A stretch of DNA of 64,000 nucleotides from Himantopus leucocephalus (taxonomy: Eukaryota > Chordata > Aves > Charadriiformes > Recurvirostridae). The stretch covers positions 146,023,818-146,087,817 of the forward strand of contig RSEF01000001.1 of assembly GCA_003993805.1 (NCBI GenBank). The letters run 5' to 3'. Each line of letters begins with the position of its first letter. Positions within the stretch are counted from its first letter, which is position 1. The position numbers and the translations under genes were made by a program. This document shows positions 49,501 to 61,600 of this stretch, piece after piece. The notes under the pieces are model-generated. The model did not search any database. It worked only from the letters and a program-made list of their open reading frames with translations, and had not been told where the DNA came from.

Positions 49501-51297
49501 CTGGCTCCAGAACTGGAACAGTATGAAAGCTAAATTTAAAAATACACACATTTTAGCTGACGCTGCTGTTTAAAACAGAAGACGTTAGAAATTAAATGTC
49601 TTTTACTTCTTTTGTGCCCTATTAAATAGTACCTTTCCATTCTTCAAGCACTGTATTAATTAAGGACCCAATACATGAGCGTGGATCGTCTCCGACTTCA
49701 GACATTTCCTTTCCCCGGGTAATGCTATGTCCCTCTGCACCAGCAGCAGTGCCCCAGGGACCCCAGCGCCGTGGGGGACGTGCCCCCAGGGCGGAGGGAG
49801 AGGAGAAGGCAGCAGGGCTCCAGACCACCCTCTGCTTCATGGCATCATCATCATCAGCAGCGCATTCACCACCATCTGGTTTCGGCTAGGGTTTAAACAG
49901 GAGCTGGGTGATGAGGGACACGGAAGGGAAAAAACGGCTGCCTGCTAGCAAGAAGCTGCCTGAAATCTCCCTCGTGGCCTGAGTCATGCCTCTCCGCGCT
50001 GGAGCTGGCTGGGATTACAGGCAGCCCTGAGAGCAAAGGAGTGAGGGCAAGCAGGCAGAAAGCAGATGTGCTGCAAGTGGGTAGAGTGGCCTGTGAAATT
50101 CCCTGAAACATCAGTCTGTTCGGACAAGACAGTGTCTTGTAAATTACAGTCCTTCCGAAGGCTGTTCCTCCAAGGGTGCGTGTGTACATCAGTCCTTGAT
50201 CAGGCACGCTGCCCTACTCACTGCCGCTGTTCCGCTTGCTCTGAAGTGAAATATCTTGTAAATGTTCTGTAAATCACAACCTAAGACAGCAAAAATGCTG
50301 CATCTGGCTAAAACTGCGGGGAGGGTTTCAGGAGTCAGGCTGCTATCATCTGTATTGGATTGACAGCACCTCTTCACGAAATTTGACGTGGGATCTGTAA
50401 TGACCATGAGAGGTCATGAACCCACTGCAATGGCTCATCAGGAAGACCGCACTGTGTTCCGCAGTAAAATACTGAGGCTTCGGCTCATCTGCTGAACCAT
50501 GAATATTGACTGCTGCAGCACCTTTGTCTTATTGAAGGCTTTCACTAATGCATTGGACAAGTATCCTGCTGCAATTAGCATCTGAAATCTAGGAAACAAA
50601 AGCACAGCTCTCTTCAGCTGTGGCTTGGAGAAATGCCATATCAAAGTTTTCCCAAGCTCTGCCCCTTTTGTAGCTGCATAAGAGGCTCCTTGTTCCAAAA
50701 CATTAAGTGAATGATTGTGTGCTACTCCCATGTTTATTAGTGGGAGGCAAGACTTTCCAAAGCCTTGTCTCTTCTTGAACTGAAAGAACTGTGCAATAAA
50801 AAAAAATGATGAGAAGTGTTCAGAAAATATCAGGGAAAATATAATTGAAATTGTCCTTTTATTTCACACATTGAATTCTGTGTCATTTTTATCCATCCTG
50901 TTTAAAAATGGCTCTGCTCTGTTTGCAGTGGGAAAACAATAGCGTAGACAATTTATTCAGAACAATCACTTATTTGAGATCTGTTATAGTCAGAGAGCTT
51001 CAACAAAGCCTGTGTCATCACGGAAGCTCATAAATGCTATTACATATCTGCACACACCTAATGTGACATTCCTGACACTCCATTGTCACCTGAATGGCTG
51101 CAAAAAATGTACTTTAGGACACACTTCAGAGCTGAGAGCATCTTGCAAGAGCTTCCACAATTTAAAACACAGAATCGAGGGGGGGGGTGGTGGTGTTATA
51201 AAATCGGTTATGAAATTTGTACTCAGAATTATCAGTATTTTGTTTCTACTACTGTGGTTTAATTTCAGCTTTTCTTTGCACTGTTTTCACCCAGCAG
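46501..51297. other. Mostly unique sequence with GC-richer patches, no supported gene
   Basis: No gene is supported. A poly-A run lies at 47004-47015. Patches at about 47190-47420 and 49690-49830 are GC-richer with some CpG (for example GGCGGCACCGCCGGGACC), and many short open frames on both strands there are a composition effect. The AT-rich block at about 49130-49380 resembles conserved non-coding DNA. A run of nine G lies at 51179-51187. Confidence 0.45.
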
Positions 51298-51435
51298 AGC
51301 TATCGCTCCATCCTGAGCTGCACCAAACCCCTGACACTTGGAGAAAAGCCCACCTTGAATGCCACTGTGCTGGCAGAGCTCCCCAGAACTGAACACTACT
51401 CAGACAGACATGACTGCTTTGCCTACATACCATGA
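51298..51435 (+). CDS. Weak candidate for a terminal coding exon
   Basis: A possible acceptor (CTGTTTTCACCCAGCAG, preceded by a T-rich stretch) is followed by 45 codons and a TGA at 51433. The third positions of these codons are mostly C or G, unlike the AT-leaning surroundings, which is what coding exons often show. The peptide begins SYRSILSCTKPLTLGEKP and ends HDCFAYIP, and I recognise no family. Another frame over the same bases is also open. There is an AATAAA near 51918 that could serve as a poly-A signal, but such motifs are common. I give this low confidence and no name. Confidence 0.2.
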   Translation, partial: SYRSILSCTKPLTLGEKPTLNATVLAELPRTEHYSDRHDCFAYIP

Positions 51436-51937
51436 GTCTGAGCTTCCCAAGTCACAGAAGGAGCAAGACTGACCCGGATTTCAGATCTTTCCACATAGTC
51501 TTGGGACCAGCTCCTTCACTTATAACACCTGAGAGCTGGGACTTCACAACAAAACTGTTTAGCCCTGAAAATTACTCCAGCTTCTATCTCTGTGACCAAA
51601 TCTGGGAGCACATTTGAGTTCTGGTACCTGAACTAGGGCATGAACCAACTACGAACTGGCGTCTCTTCTCTCCTTCACTCTGGTTCCCACAGGCAGAATG
51701 ATCAGATGAGAGCTGCAATGCATCTGCAGGTAAGTACAGGTGCAGCTTCAGCTTAAATAGCTTAAACTGCAGGTTTTCCCAGAGTTTCAATTATATGAGT
51801 CCATGTCCTAAAAGACACGTGACATATGTAGCATATAACACATGCAGGCTTCTCAGATTCCAAAATGAGTGGATCTTCACTAACGTTACGCAAACAGTAA
51901 AAAGAGGTAGATTAAATAATAAATCCAATGTGTACTC
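51436..51937. other. Unrecognised sequence after the terminal-exon candidate
   Basis: No repeat is recognised. A 61-codon frame at 51432-51617 is open but shows no domain. If the exon at 51298 were real, this would be 3' untranslated sequence. Otherwise I see nothing in it. Confidence 0.4.
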
Positions 51938-52243
51938 CATAGAATCATAGAATAGTTTAGGTTGGAAGGGACTTTAAAGANNNNNNNNNNNNNNNNNNNN
52001 NNNNNNNNNNNNNNNNNNNNNNNNNNNNNNNNNNNNNNNNNNNNNNNNNNNNNNNNNNNNNNNNNNNNNNNNNNNNNNNNTCCATTCTCTGCCCAGCCTG
52101 TATTTGTGCTTGGGATTGCCCAGGCCCAGTTGCGGGACCTTGCACTTGGTCTTGTTGAAATTCATGAGGTTTGCACAGGCCCACCCCCCAAGCCTGTCCA
52201 GGTCCCTCTGGATGGCATCCCTTCCCTCCAGCGTGTCAACTGC
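51938..52243 (-). mobile_element. CR1 LINE, longer copy interrupted by a gap
   Basis: The left part, 51938-51980, is a minus-strand CR1 tail (CATAGAATCATAGAATAG, TTGGAAGGGAC). The right part, 52081-52243, is also minus-strand CR1, from much further into the element: CATTCTCTGCCCAGCCTGTA, GACCTTGCACTTGGTCTTGT, CAAGCCTGTCCAGGTCCCTC and CTCCAGCGTGTCAACTGC. In a normal CR1 these two parts are separated by many hundreds of bases, so most of the element is missing inside the 100-N gap. A frame that appears open through here crosses the Ns and is not real. Confidence 0.95.
51981..52080. other. Assembly gap of 100 N inside a CR1
   Basis: Exactly 100 Ns between the tail and a more internal part of the same CR1 family in the same orientation. 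The true missing length should be considerably more than 100 bases if the copy is continuous. Confidence 0.97.
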
Positions 52244-53850
52244 TCACTTCACTCACTTAGTATTCCTTTCAGTTGGAACTGGATCATCTAAGATATTCAC
52301 ACAAGTCCCATAGCTCCCTTTCTGACCATTACACTTCTTTTGCCATTGAAGGTCAGCTTACTTGATGTGGCAAGTCCTGTGATAAAAAGATGTTCCCATC
52401 CATCATACCTCCTACCAAAAGAGCCCTCCTGACTCTCTTCCCCCATTTACCCCAAAACTCCTCACAAGGCTCCATGTGGTACCACCTGCTCCAGAGTTGT
52501 GACCAGCACACAGTGAATACTATGTTCAGTGAGACTTCCCATGGTCCAATGTAGCCATGATATCCAAGCCTCACCAGGAATCAGAGTTAATTCAGATTTG
52601 CCAGTCTTCACAGGGAAAGAAAGGGAAAGGAACCCATACAATGCACAGTCAGTATAACCTCAGTAATGTTGCCTTTGTAGCTCCAGGTTTTACACTGGTA
52701 TCACAAAATTACTGTCACAGATTACAGTAAAAATCTTGGAAGCTACAGGTCAGAAGACCGTCTTTCCTACCTACCTATGGCTGCAACCTCCAACAGCCTG
52801 CCAACAAATACTTACTTATTTAATTGGGCTTCTTTTTTTAATCTAAAAAGCCATCTTCCAGACACATTTTCCCTTGCAGATGTTTTATCTAGACACCCAT
52901 TTCTACAGAGAGCTTCTATTTTTACTTCCTTATGCATCTATTCATTTGTGGTATAAGGCTTGCAAAGGTTTTAATATTTGTTCTGCTTTTACATGGTCCA
53001 TAAGCACATTATTGTGACACAAAATAAATGTTTCAGTTCAGAATGTATATGGCCTAGGGACAGATCACAGGCACAGATGTGCCTCAGAAATATGCCAGAA
53101 AGTGGTAACATTCACTGTTTGGTTAGCAAGAAAATTTTCTGCTTACAGTAGATCCTTCCCACCTTGTATGCAAAATTTATTTGAAGAATGGGATTTAGAA
53201 GAGGGTACAAATGCTATGGTTCGGGAATAAAGAACAAATTTAAGACTTCAGCATTCCTCTGGTTCCATGACGAGTGGATCCAATCAATTAGTAAAATCAG
53301 TAACATCTCTTCAAAATGATGTTACGGAATTCTTATCGAATGAGTATTGGTGGCATCATGGTACACAGAATACACACGGTACAACTGCAAGATGAAGTGG
53401 GCTATCATCTTCTCTTTTCCCTGTGAAACTGGGAAATGTAGCATCACAGTGCCAATAAAAGAAATAATATTGCGATGGTGCCATTTCTAGATTGTGTCCA
53501 CCACATACCATTAAGGAGATAAAATGATGTCAAAAGACCACTTCAGATGGAAATGAAGGGAATTTCCCTCTGTTTCACTTCCAGCTGCGCCTATGATGTG
53601 ATTTCTGTGTTCAGACTGCAGTTTTCAACCGAAGATGCAGGCACTGCTCCGAAGTGGTGCTGAGGATGTCCTGTATGACGCTTAAGGGATAGGAATGGTG
53701 ACAGCAAATTGCGTGTGGACTTCTGCATGCACCACGCAAAACTAGCCTGGGTTCAGCTGGACACCACTGGATATAGATGGAGGGATAGGACCATGAAGCC
53801 CAGTGCTCTTATATCTGAAAGCGATGTATGAAGACATTTAAATGAACCCC
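52244..53850. other. Mostly unique sequence, no supported gene
   Basis: No gene or repeat is recognised. The interval is AT-leaning, with scattered short T-rich stretches. Confidence 0.5.
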
Positions 53851-53940
53851 TGATTTAGCCTGTAAGCATCCAGAGTGTATTTGCACAGTGCCCAGCACAC
53901 TGGGCTTTGGAAGCTCTAGGGATCAGAAAATAATAATATT
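53851..53940 (+). mobile_element. Possible ancient L3/CR1-like 3' end
   Basis: The words GCCTGTAAGC, then TTTGCACAGTGCCCAGCACA, CTGGG and a terminal AATAATAAT follow the order of an old amniote repeat 3' end that I associate with L3/CR1-type elements (a GTAAGC start, a CAGCGCCTAGCACAATGGGG-like core and an ATAATAATA tail). The copy is heavily decayed. The similarity is from memory, and the block could be misassigned. Confidence 0.4.
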
Positions 53941-55518
53941 TTTTTTCTAGATAGGATTTAAATAAGCACTATAAAATTATTTTAGCAAATAAATAAATAT
54001 GCATTAATGTGCCGGGTATCTTCCTCAAATCTAAATTAAAATGACCTAATAAAAATATCCAAATGTTTCATTCAACTCACGTTTTTGTCTGTATGACTTA
54101 GAAGAGGATTATCATGTGGCCATATTATTTACGTATTTTTCAGGCACGATTAAGAAAACATAGTGATTGGAAAAGTATCCCAATTGGGACAGATAACATT
54201 TATATGATACGTGGGCTGATTGGAGATTTAAAAGTGCTGTTTGTTATGCTACAGCCAGTTATGAAACAAATGATCTGGCTCCAACATAAACTGTTAAACT
54301 GAAAACATGCCAGAGGGAGACAGCTGTCAGTACATTAAAAAGTCATTTTCTCAGACAACAAAGACTTAAACCAATCATTTTATAAACATATTTCTTTGCC
54401 CAACCAGATTTACGTAACTCTAATGGTTCATCTGCTGCATAGAGAAATAAAGTAAGTTTTTGCTCGAATGATTTGTCAGGAATTTCTACTTGGGAAGAAC
54501 AGATGGTGCTAAAAAATTGAACAAGGATAACAGCATTGTCAGGCTTTCAACCACAAATCCATTCTTTCTACACACGTTTAAAATGGAAGCAATGCATACC
54601 ACAAACCTTTGACCGCAGCCAATCCACAGTTTGCATTTCAATGACACTGTTCCCTGTGTCAAGGATCACATTATGGAGTCATTTTCCCCAGGTTTGTGAC
54701 AAAGGCTTTGGATTATAAATTAAAGATGTGGCCACAGTGGTGTAAACTTGTGTATCTCTGTTAAACTGGTGGATGTATGGATTTATACAGCACATGGATC
54801 CAAAGTCACACTTTCCAATCTATGCCATGTTTCATGCTGGCCCAGGTGACTGCCTGGACAAGTCTTAGGGAGGTTGGCCCTCCAGACAAAGCTCAGAGGA
54901 CTGTGTTTTCCCCAAAATCGTTTTGCATTTCTGTAGCATCATCCAAGCTATTATTCCTGGATCCCCCACTGTCTTAACTCCTTTTCTGAAGTATCACTTC
55001 TGCGACCCTCAGCCAGCTAGAGAAACCAGAGATCCCGAAACAGTCTGTCCTTCGGCACCTGCCTATTCAACAGGCCAGAAAGTAAAGGTAGCACTCAAGT
55101 ATAAAAGCCTGAAATCCCAGCGCTCTCACATCAGAAAATACAATAAAATTCAGCACCAAGGTAATCCATTACCTGGACTGCTGTGGGTTAGAGCCCCAAG
55201 AATCATGAGTACTGAGGGGACCAGAAGTCTCAAGTTCACTAATTCAAGCCAGGGAATTTATGAGAAGGGAACGGAGTGGCTTTACAACCCTGTTAATGTC
55301 TGTGCTGGCATGGATAATTTTCAGCTGACAAGCTATTTCTGGATAAAATATATTCATTTGCTTTGCCTTTCACTCTTGTTCAGCGAGCCAAGTCTTGACA
55401 GAGCTATTGTCTCTGGTTTTATATGAAACTTATTTTACCGGTTACTTTTCTTAAAGGCACAGTTCCTGCTATTGTTTTGTAGAAATTCTTTTTCTTTTCT
55501 TCTTCTTGCTTGCTATTA
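53941..55518. other. AT-leaning unique sequence with the window's longest open frame
   Basis: The frame at 54923-55426 is 167 codons, the longest in the window, but this length is expected by chance. It contains no domain I recognise, has no clear splice sites at its edges, and its hydrophobic end follows from T-rich sequence. The AT-rich start (about 53940-54080), with AAATAAATAAATATGCATTA, is ordinary. Confidence 0.5.
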
Positions 55519-55624
55519 TTCCCTTTTCCCCTTCCTTTCTCCCCCTTCTTTTTCCCCTCCTCCCCTTCTCTCCTTTCTTGCTTCTGTCTTCCCTCCCCTC
55601 TTCCCCCCTTTCCTTCCCTCCTTC
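55519..55624. repeat. Long polypyrimidine (polypurine on the other strand) tract
   Basis: These 106 bases are all C or T on the + strand except G at 55580 and 55586; the flank from about 55488 is also pyrimidine-rich. Long tracts of this kind can form triplex (H-DNA) structures and are often length-variable. It is not a perfect simple repeat but an irregular mix of CCCTT, TTCC and CTCC words. Confidence 0.95.
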
Positions 55625-58600
55625 ACACACCTAAAATCTTAGCCTGCTGCAGAGAGAAAAATGAAAAATGACCTGTATGGATGTTAAAGACCCAGAAGCC
55701 AAACAGCAAGGAAAAGGAACCCTCCAATGTATTTATTTCTAAATTGTAGAATTTGCGGCCAGGCTTCTGTGGGCTTTCAAAACACGGAACTGATAATAAG
55801 GTCACCCACTAGGATTTAAAACCAGGGCTGTCTCTATAGCACAGTATTGAGAGTGGCAGGTGGCAGCCGAGCACAGATACAATCTGTTAAAGCAATAATA
55901 ATGATTACTACTCAGCGCTCCTCTCCAGAAGCAGCACCACTAATGAAAATGTGATCTGCTGTAACCTAAATATGTCATTACCAGCAACTTCTAAGGCAAG
56001 TCTATCGGCACCAGGTGCATACACCACTGGCAAGGCCCACAGCTTCTGCTTCCCGAGAGATGGTGAGGCACTGGCTCCACTCTGCAGCACAGGGAGAAAA
56101 GAGCAACCACATAAATCTGCCTTTTTCTCAGAGAGGAACCCCACACATCTTGCTCCATCTGGCTCTGGAGGCATCTGCCCTGCGCAGAAAGGAGGGAGGC
56201 TGTGGAGGAACCAGGAGCGCCCTGAGCTCCAAAGCTCCCCCTAAGCCCCAGCCAGGCACGGCCCCTTGGCACCACAGCATCCTTCCCTGGCGTCTCTTCC
56301 CTGGCCAGGTGCTGCTCACCCCAGCTGAGAAGGATGATTCAGCCCTCAGTGGAAGGTAAGCGAAGATGCTGCCAAAGTCTCCTCCAGTGTGGTGATGTCT
56401 AAACTGGAGAGTTATTCAGGGCTTTCAGCCAGTTTTTAGCCTGCACCCATCCATCATCTACTTCTCAGTCTGGTGATTTCAGTCTGGCGCTGCTTTAAGG
56501 CCCAAAACAGACTTAGCGTCCGTCTCTTTCTATGACTGGGCGGATCTGCAGCGAGGGTGCAGACGAGCTGGAGCACTGGTGGCCCTGCATCCCTGTCCCC
56601 CAGCCCTGCCACCCCTGGCCATGCCAAGGCTCCCACGGGTGGCACAAGGGCAGGTCCCGGCACACAGAGCGCCACTGGCTCCGTGCTCCACTACAAATGA
56701 GCGGGTACAGAAAAAATGAGATGATGGGAGCGTCAGTCATGCTGTGGCATGGAAATGCTCCCACGCTGGGCTGATGTGTACGCTCAGAGCTGCTCACCTC
56801 TGAGGGAGGACCTCAGCAAAATGTACAGCAGGCATGTACCCTGCAAGCACTGGATATAAACATGCACATCCTGGTCTTAAATAAAACTTGCTGTGCAACA
56901 CGTCAGGTTACACAGAAAGAATCTTTTAAAAGCATGCCTCTCCTAATTAAGGATATACTCTAATAAAAGTTGTTTTGAGCATTTACAACATATAAATGAA
57001 AGCTAGGAAAGGAAAAACAATTTTTTTTTCTCAGCTTCTTAATATTCTTAATGTAATCAATTAAATGGGCACAAACTAAACCCATTTCCAGTTCAGACTG
57101 CAACTGGTTTTTACGATGTTGCATTGCCACTGTACACAGAATTTTCCCAGGAAGGAACAAACAAGTGTAGTCAGTACCTCTTCCAGTTTGCAAGTGTACA
57201 GTCAGTAATCCTTTCTCAGACACAAACACGCGCACGCACATGAACACGTACACTTTGGGCTCTTACTGAACGGAGGTTTCTGACACCAGGCAGGCTGTGA
57301 GGCTGAGTCAGACAGTGAAATGATGGTGGTGGTACCACCTTCTCTGGGCTGTCTACAGCCACATTCTCCTTAGTAAGTCACTACCATGTTCCTTGCCACT
57401 TGCTTGAGTGGGAGCAGGAAAGTCAGCTTCACGGTAAATATTTACAAAGCAAGCATTCCTGTTTCCATTTTTAAATCACTGTTTGCTCATTATATTGCCC
57501 ATCCCTTTTATGGCGATATTAATAGATGTTTTCTTCTATCTCCACTTTGGTATCACAAGTAGTTCTGTCCAGCTGCCTATGAAGACATAATCTTTCTTCT
57601 TGAATTTGTCAGTGAATTAGGTACCCAAGAGAGAGGAGCCCTGCTGAATTAAACTGTTTCAGTGGGAGGTATACAAAAACTGTATATTCTGTATGACAAC
57701 TCTAGAGGTGATATTCTTAGGTGTGACGCTTTCTTTTTGGGAAATTCAGCTGAAGTCCCCCATTTGCATTTACTTTCTTCAGACAGTATTTTTTAACCAA
57801 TATGTAACATTGGCATCCATTTGACTAGCCACCTTCCTCTGTCAGTCATCACCGCATCTTAGCCAGCTTGTGTGCTGCGTGAAAATAAAAGGGTAATGTG
57901 GGGAAAAAAGCAGACTAGTTTAGTTCGTCTGCTAAATATGGTCTCTCAAAAAGAGAGTGGTGAGATAAATTATGCCTATCTAGAAGCTAAGGTAGCATCT
58001 GCATCTGGAGACTCTACAAGCTTTAATAACCAAGGTATACTCTGTACACAGGAGAGGAACACATCTTCTAAAAATGATCTTTTGTCCACAGAACTATCAC
58101 TCAAAGCAGGCATCCATGATGGAGAAACCACTGATCTCTAGTTTTGGACAACCATGCTGCTTCTCTGGTTTTGCACTTGCATCTATTTCCTTTTTTGGCT
58201 ACTTAGCTGTGTGATGAATTGTAATGGGAGTCGTTCTGAGTAATGCAAGTTAAGAGCGGGCTAAAGAAGGCGAGCTGCTACATAAATCGTGCTGTTTGTT
58301 ACAGCTTTTAAATTGCTTAAACAGCCATACTGATGAAATGTTGGTAACCATCTGCTACCAACATTTGTAAGTAAATATAAACCAACCTAAATATTCCCCA
58401 ACTTGTTGCTCTGTTTCAGGCATGGGTCTTTTGGTTTTGGGTTTTGTTTGTTTATTTTAAATCCACATGTAGTTTATGCACAGACTTAATTTATTCAGAC
58501 TGTTCAGCTGCCTGGGGGTGATTTCACTATGCTGTTCTTTGGTACCTCTCAATGCAAATTACTCATGACTGAACAGAGAGGAAGGATGCTTAATTCTGAT

Positions 58601-61600
58601 TATTATTATTTATATTACATATCAGTGGCAAAGCAAGCTGTAAAAGTGTAATTTCTTCATGACAGACTGGGAAGACAGATTAATTATAAGCTTTCTTTAC
58701 ATTAGTTCCTTTTGCAAATCTGAGCAAGTGGGACAAACCTGTTCTACTTACAGAAGGAAGAGATTTCATAGCATGTAGGAACCCTACCCAAAACTCAGCT
58801 GTGTTTGGCTCTATGGAAATAAGAAACAGAATTTTGAAAGTTTGACTCTTTAGTTTTGGCCTTACATCGGGGTTGACAGTATTTTACACAGCAGCTCTGG
58901 AACACTACTCGTTTCAATGCATCCTCTCCCATGCATGCTTCCTCTCTGATTTGTGATCATACAGTATCTCTTTTGTTTCCCCAACAATTGCTTACTGGGG
59001 AAAACAGTATTATGAAAATTGTACTAGAAATCAGCTGTTGAGTACTTCTTCAAGCATCTACCACAATAAAAGTTACTTGTTGGCTGTTGCTATCATTTTG
59101 CACCATAGTGCCCCAGGAAAACAAAAGCTGCTTACTCTCAGATCTGATTTCCTTTCTGACAGCTTTGTCTCTGCAACAAACCATACCTCTAAGTTAAGAG
59201 TGCTCAAAGGGAAACTCACATTTTGGGGAAAGTGTTTAAAATATTATGAAGAAATGAAAGGAGTTTTTGATAGCCAGATTTTCCTATTAAGAGTGTTACT
59301 GTCTGACAACTGATAGTTAAGTTTTACAACATGGTTTTACAACTCCTCCAACACATCAAGAACCATGCACATTTTAGGCATGTTTTTTTCTTTTGTTGCT
59401 GCTCTGCATTGAGTTATTATCTCTCATTGAACATGACTTCTAAATAGATTGGTGAGATGTAATATAGTAGAAACATCTCTTGATTAATTTTTTTAAAAAC
59501 ATTTAAGAATTCCTCTCCCACTAGAGAGTTAGATCAAATATAAGCATAGCTGTATTACTTTGCACAAACCAATGATCTTTTTTGCTTCCAGATGACTGCA
59601 ATGCTTATGAAAGCTGCCAGGATGGATTAAAATCATTCATGAATTTGTAATAAGGGTCTTAGGTTCCACAAGGCAAGTATTTTGCAGTAGAAAGGATACA
59701 TTGCCAAAGGATTCATCCTTGTTAATAGCATACTCTGCAGTTTTGAAACACTGGCCTTTCAGACTTGAGCAAATAATTGAATCTCTTTTTGGCTTTGTTC
59801 CACTAATGACCCATTGGAATAGGGCAGAATCCTGAAGTCAGAGAGTAAATGGTGTCTTCTGACTGGGACAGGCTTCTAACTGTATTTGATATGCTACTGT
59901 ACAGATGGAAATAAAAAGAAAGGCTTGCACTTGAGGAACAAAGTGCTCAGGGAAAAAAAGAGGAGCTACTTGATTCTCTTAAGAGTGATTTGTAACAAAT
60001 ATTAAGAGTGGTATTAATGGAGTGTGATTGGAAGTATGTATATGTGTGTGCGTGAAAGTACCAGAAGACGCAGGAGAACACATATTAAAAAGATAAGTAT
60101 GCGAATGAAGAGAAGGAACAAACTGACCTAAAGATAAGGTAGCAAAACAAGACAAAGAACAAGTCCAGAGCCATAAAATACCCAAAGGCAACAAGACATT
60201 CATGAATTTGTGAAGGGTGAAACATAGTGAGGCAAAGCATCCCAAACACCATCCCATCCTATGGAGTATAAAAAGCAAGTCCAAAATCAATTAATTTGCC
60301 AATCAAGAAACCCAGAGGCACAATGAGGACTTAACAGATAGCACATCCTTATCCTCTGTGCGATCACACACATGATCTTGGCCAGACCATTTGAAAACAC
60401 CCACACATTTCGATGCTTCTGAGTACACGGGTGTGAAAGCATCAAGGGAGACAGTCAACTGTTTACAGAGATTTTGTCTATAAAATCACATTCCCCTTCC
60501 ATAGGACCTCATGGTGAGCTTTACCACACTTATTTCTTACACTCTTTAGTGCTTCAGAATTCTTCAAAACCTAGAGATCCAAAACCTAGAGATCCCAGGT
60601 ACACACTCTTTCAACTGATGCACACATCCCCCTGGAAAAGATGTTTGCTGTAATTGCTGTTAACCAGCTTTAAGGTAGGATGAGTGTGGCACTGCAAAGA
60701 TACGCTTTACCAAGTAATGGCAACACAGTGAGACTAGAGAGCTTGAATGTGAATCCACATGGATAAAATTTTCTCACATGCGGACACAGTCAGCACAAAA
60801 TTTATGCATAATTTAAATTCTTCTTGAGCCTTTAAAACTAGGGAGTAAACGGTTTACAGGCCTTTGGCTGCTCCAGTTTCATCCTCTTTAAACATTTCCA
60901 CCAAAAAGAAAATGGCAATAAATGAAAGTCTTACAGACTGCATCGTCCCTTTACAGTAGTGGCAAGAACTAGGCAGATCATGTAATACGTTTTCTTTACA
61001 ATGACAGAGGAAGTTGTACTGCGTTTTCCAAAAGGATTTGAAATCAAAGCTTAGTATAACACTGTAGGATCAGCGTGGAAGCTTGGAAGATTTAGGAGTC
61101 TGATTATAACATGGAACATTTCAGTTTTGAGTTACCATTTCATATTCAGATCAGTTTCCAAGTTTCCATGAAAAGTTTCTATCTGCTGAAAATTAGGACA
61201 CATGCTATGCAAGTCTGTATCTTCTGTCCTGGTTACACAAAGCAATGTGCCAATCTGGGAAAGTCAGAAGTTGGAAACTGGATTATCTCCTTGGTGCAAA
61301 AGGCAGTACCTTCTGAGCTACGTTAGACCAGGCTCCGCACAACAGCTGGATCAAGAGGCCTTACAGGATCATCAGTTGGGCATGCCTCAGAGCAAGGACA
61401 GAAGAGGACATATATGCCTAAATGAGGACTTCAGTGGATTTAGGGTGATCAAACTGTTGCAGAAAACCTACACACTGCCTTACTCTGAATGCATCTGACT
61501 TCACAGGCATCCTATCCAAAGTTGTGCTCTGTTATATTAAAAAAGATTATCTTCATCCTGGGCAAAACTGAGCAGCTCCGCACAAACCTGCCCAAGTACT

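Noticed and set aside
51957..52291. Open frames running through the N gap at 51981-52080
   Set aside because: They depend on reading Ns as codons and overlap a CR1 element; they are artefacts.
54923..55426. Longest open frame in the window, 167 codons, + strand
   Set aside because: With about six thousand open frames expected in 64 kb read six ways, one or two of this length arise by chance. It has no recognised domain, no splice context and a composition that follows the local DNA.
56000..56800. Overlapping open frames on both strands
   Set aside because: Same composition effect; no frame carries a recognisable motif.
57872..58141. 89-codon + strand frame with coding-like composition
   Set aside because: It starts at GTG, has no convincing splice sites, and its length is common by chance.
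58590..58640. TTATTATTATTTATATTAC as a reversed old L3/CR1-like tail
   Set aside because: The tail alone is low complexity and the expected core beyond it is not recognisable.
59038..59313. 91-codon + strand frame
   Set aside because: No domain, no splice support, ordinary length for chance.
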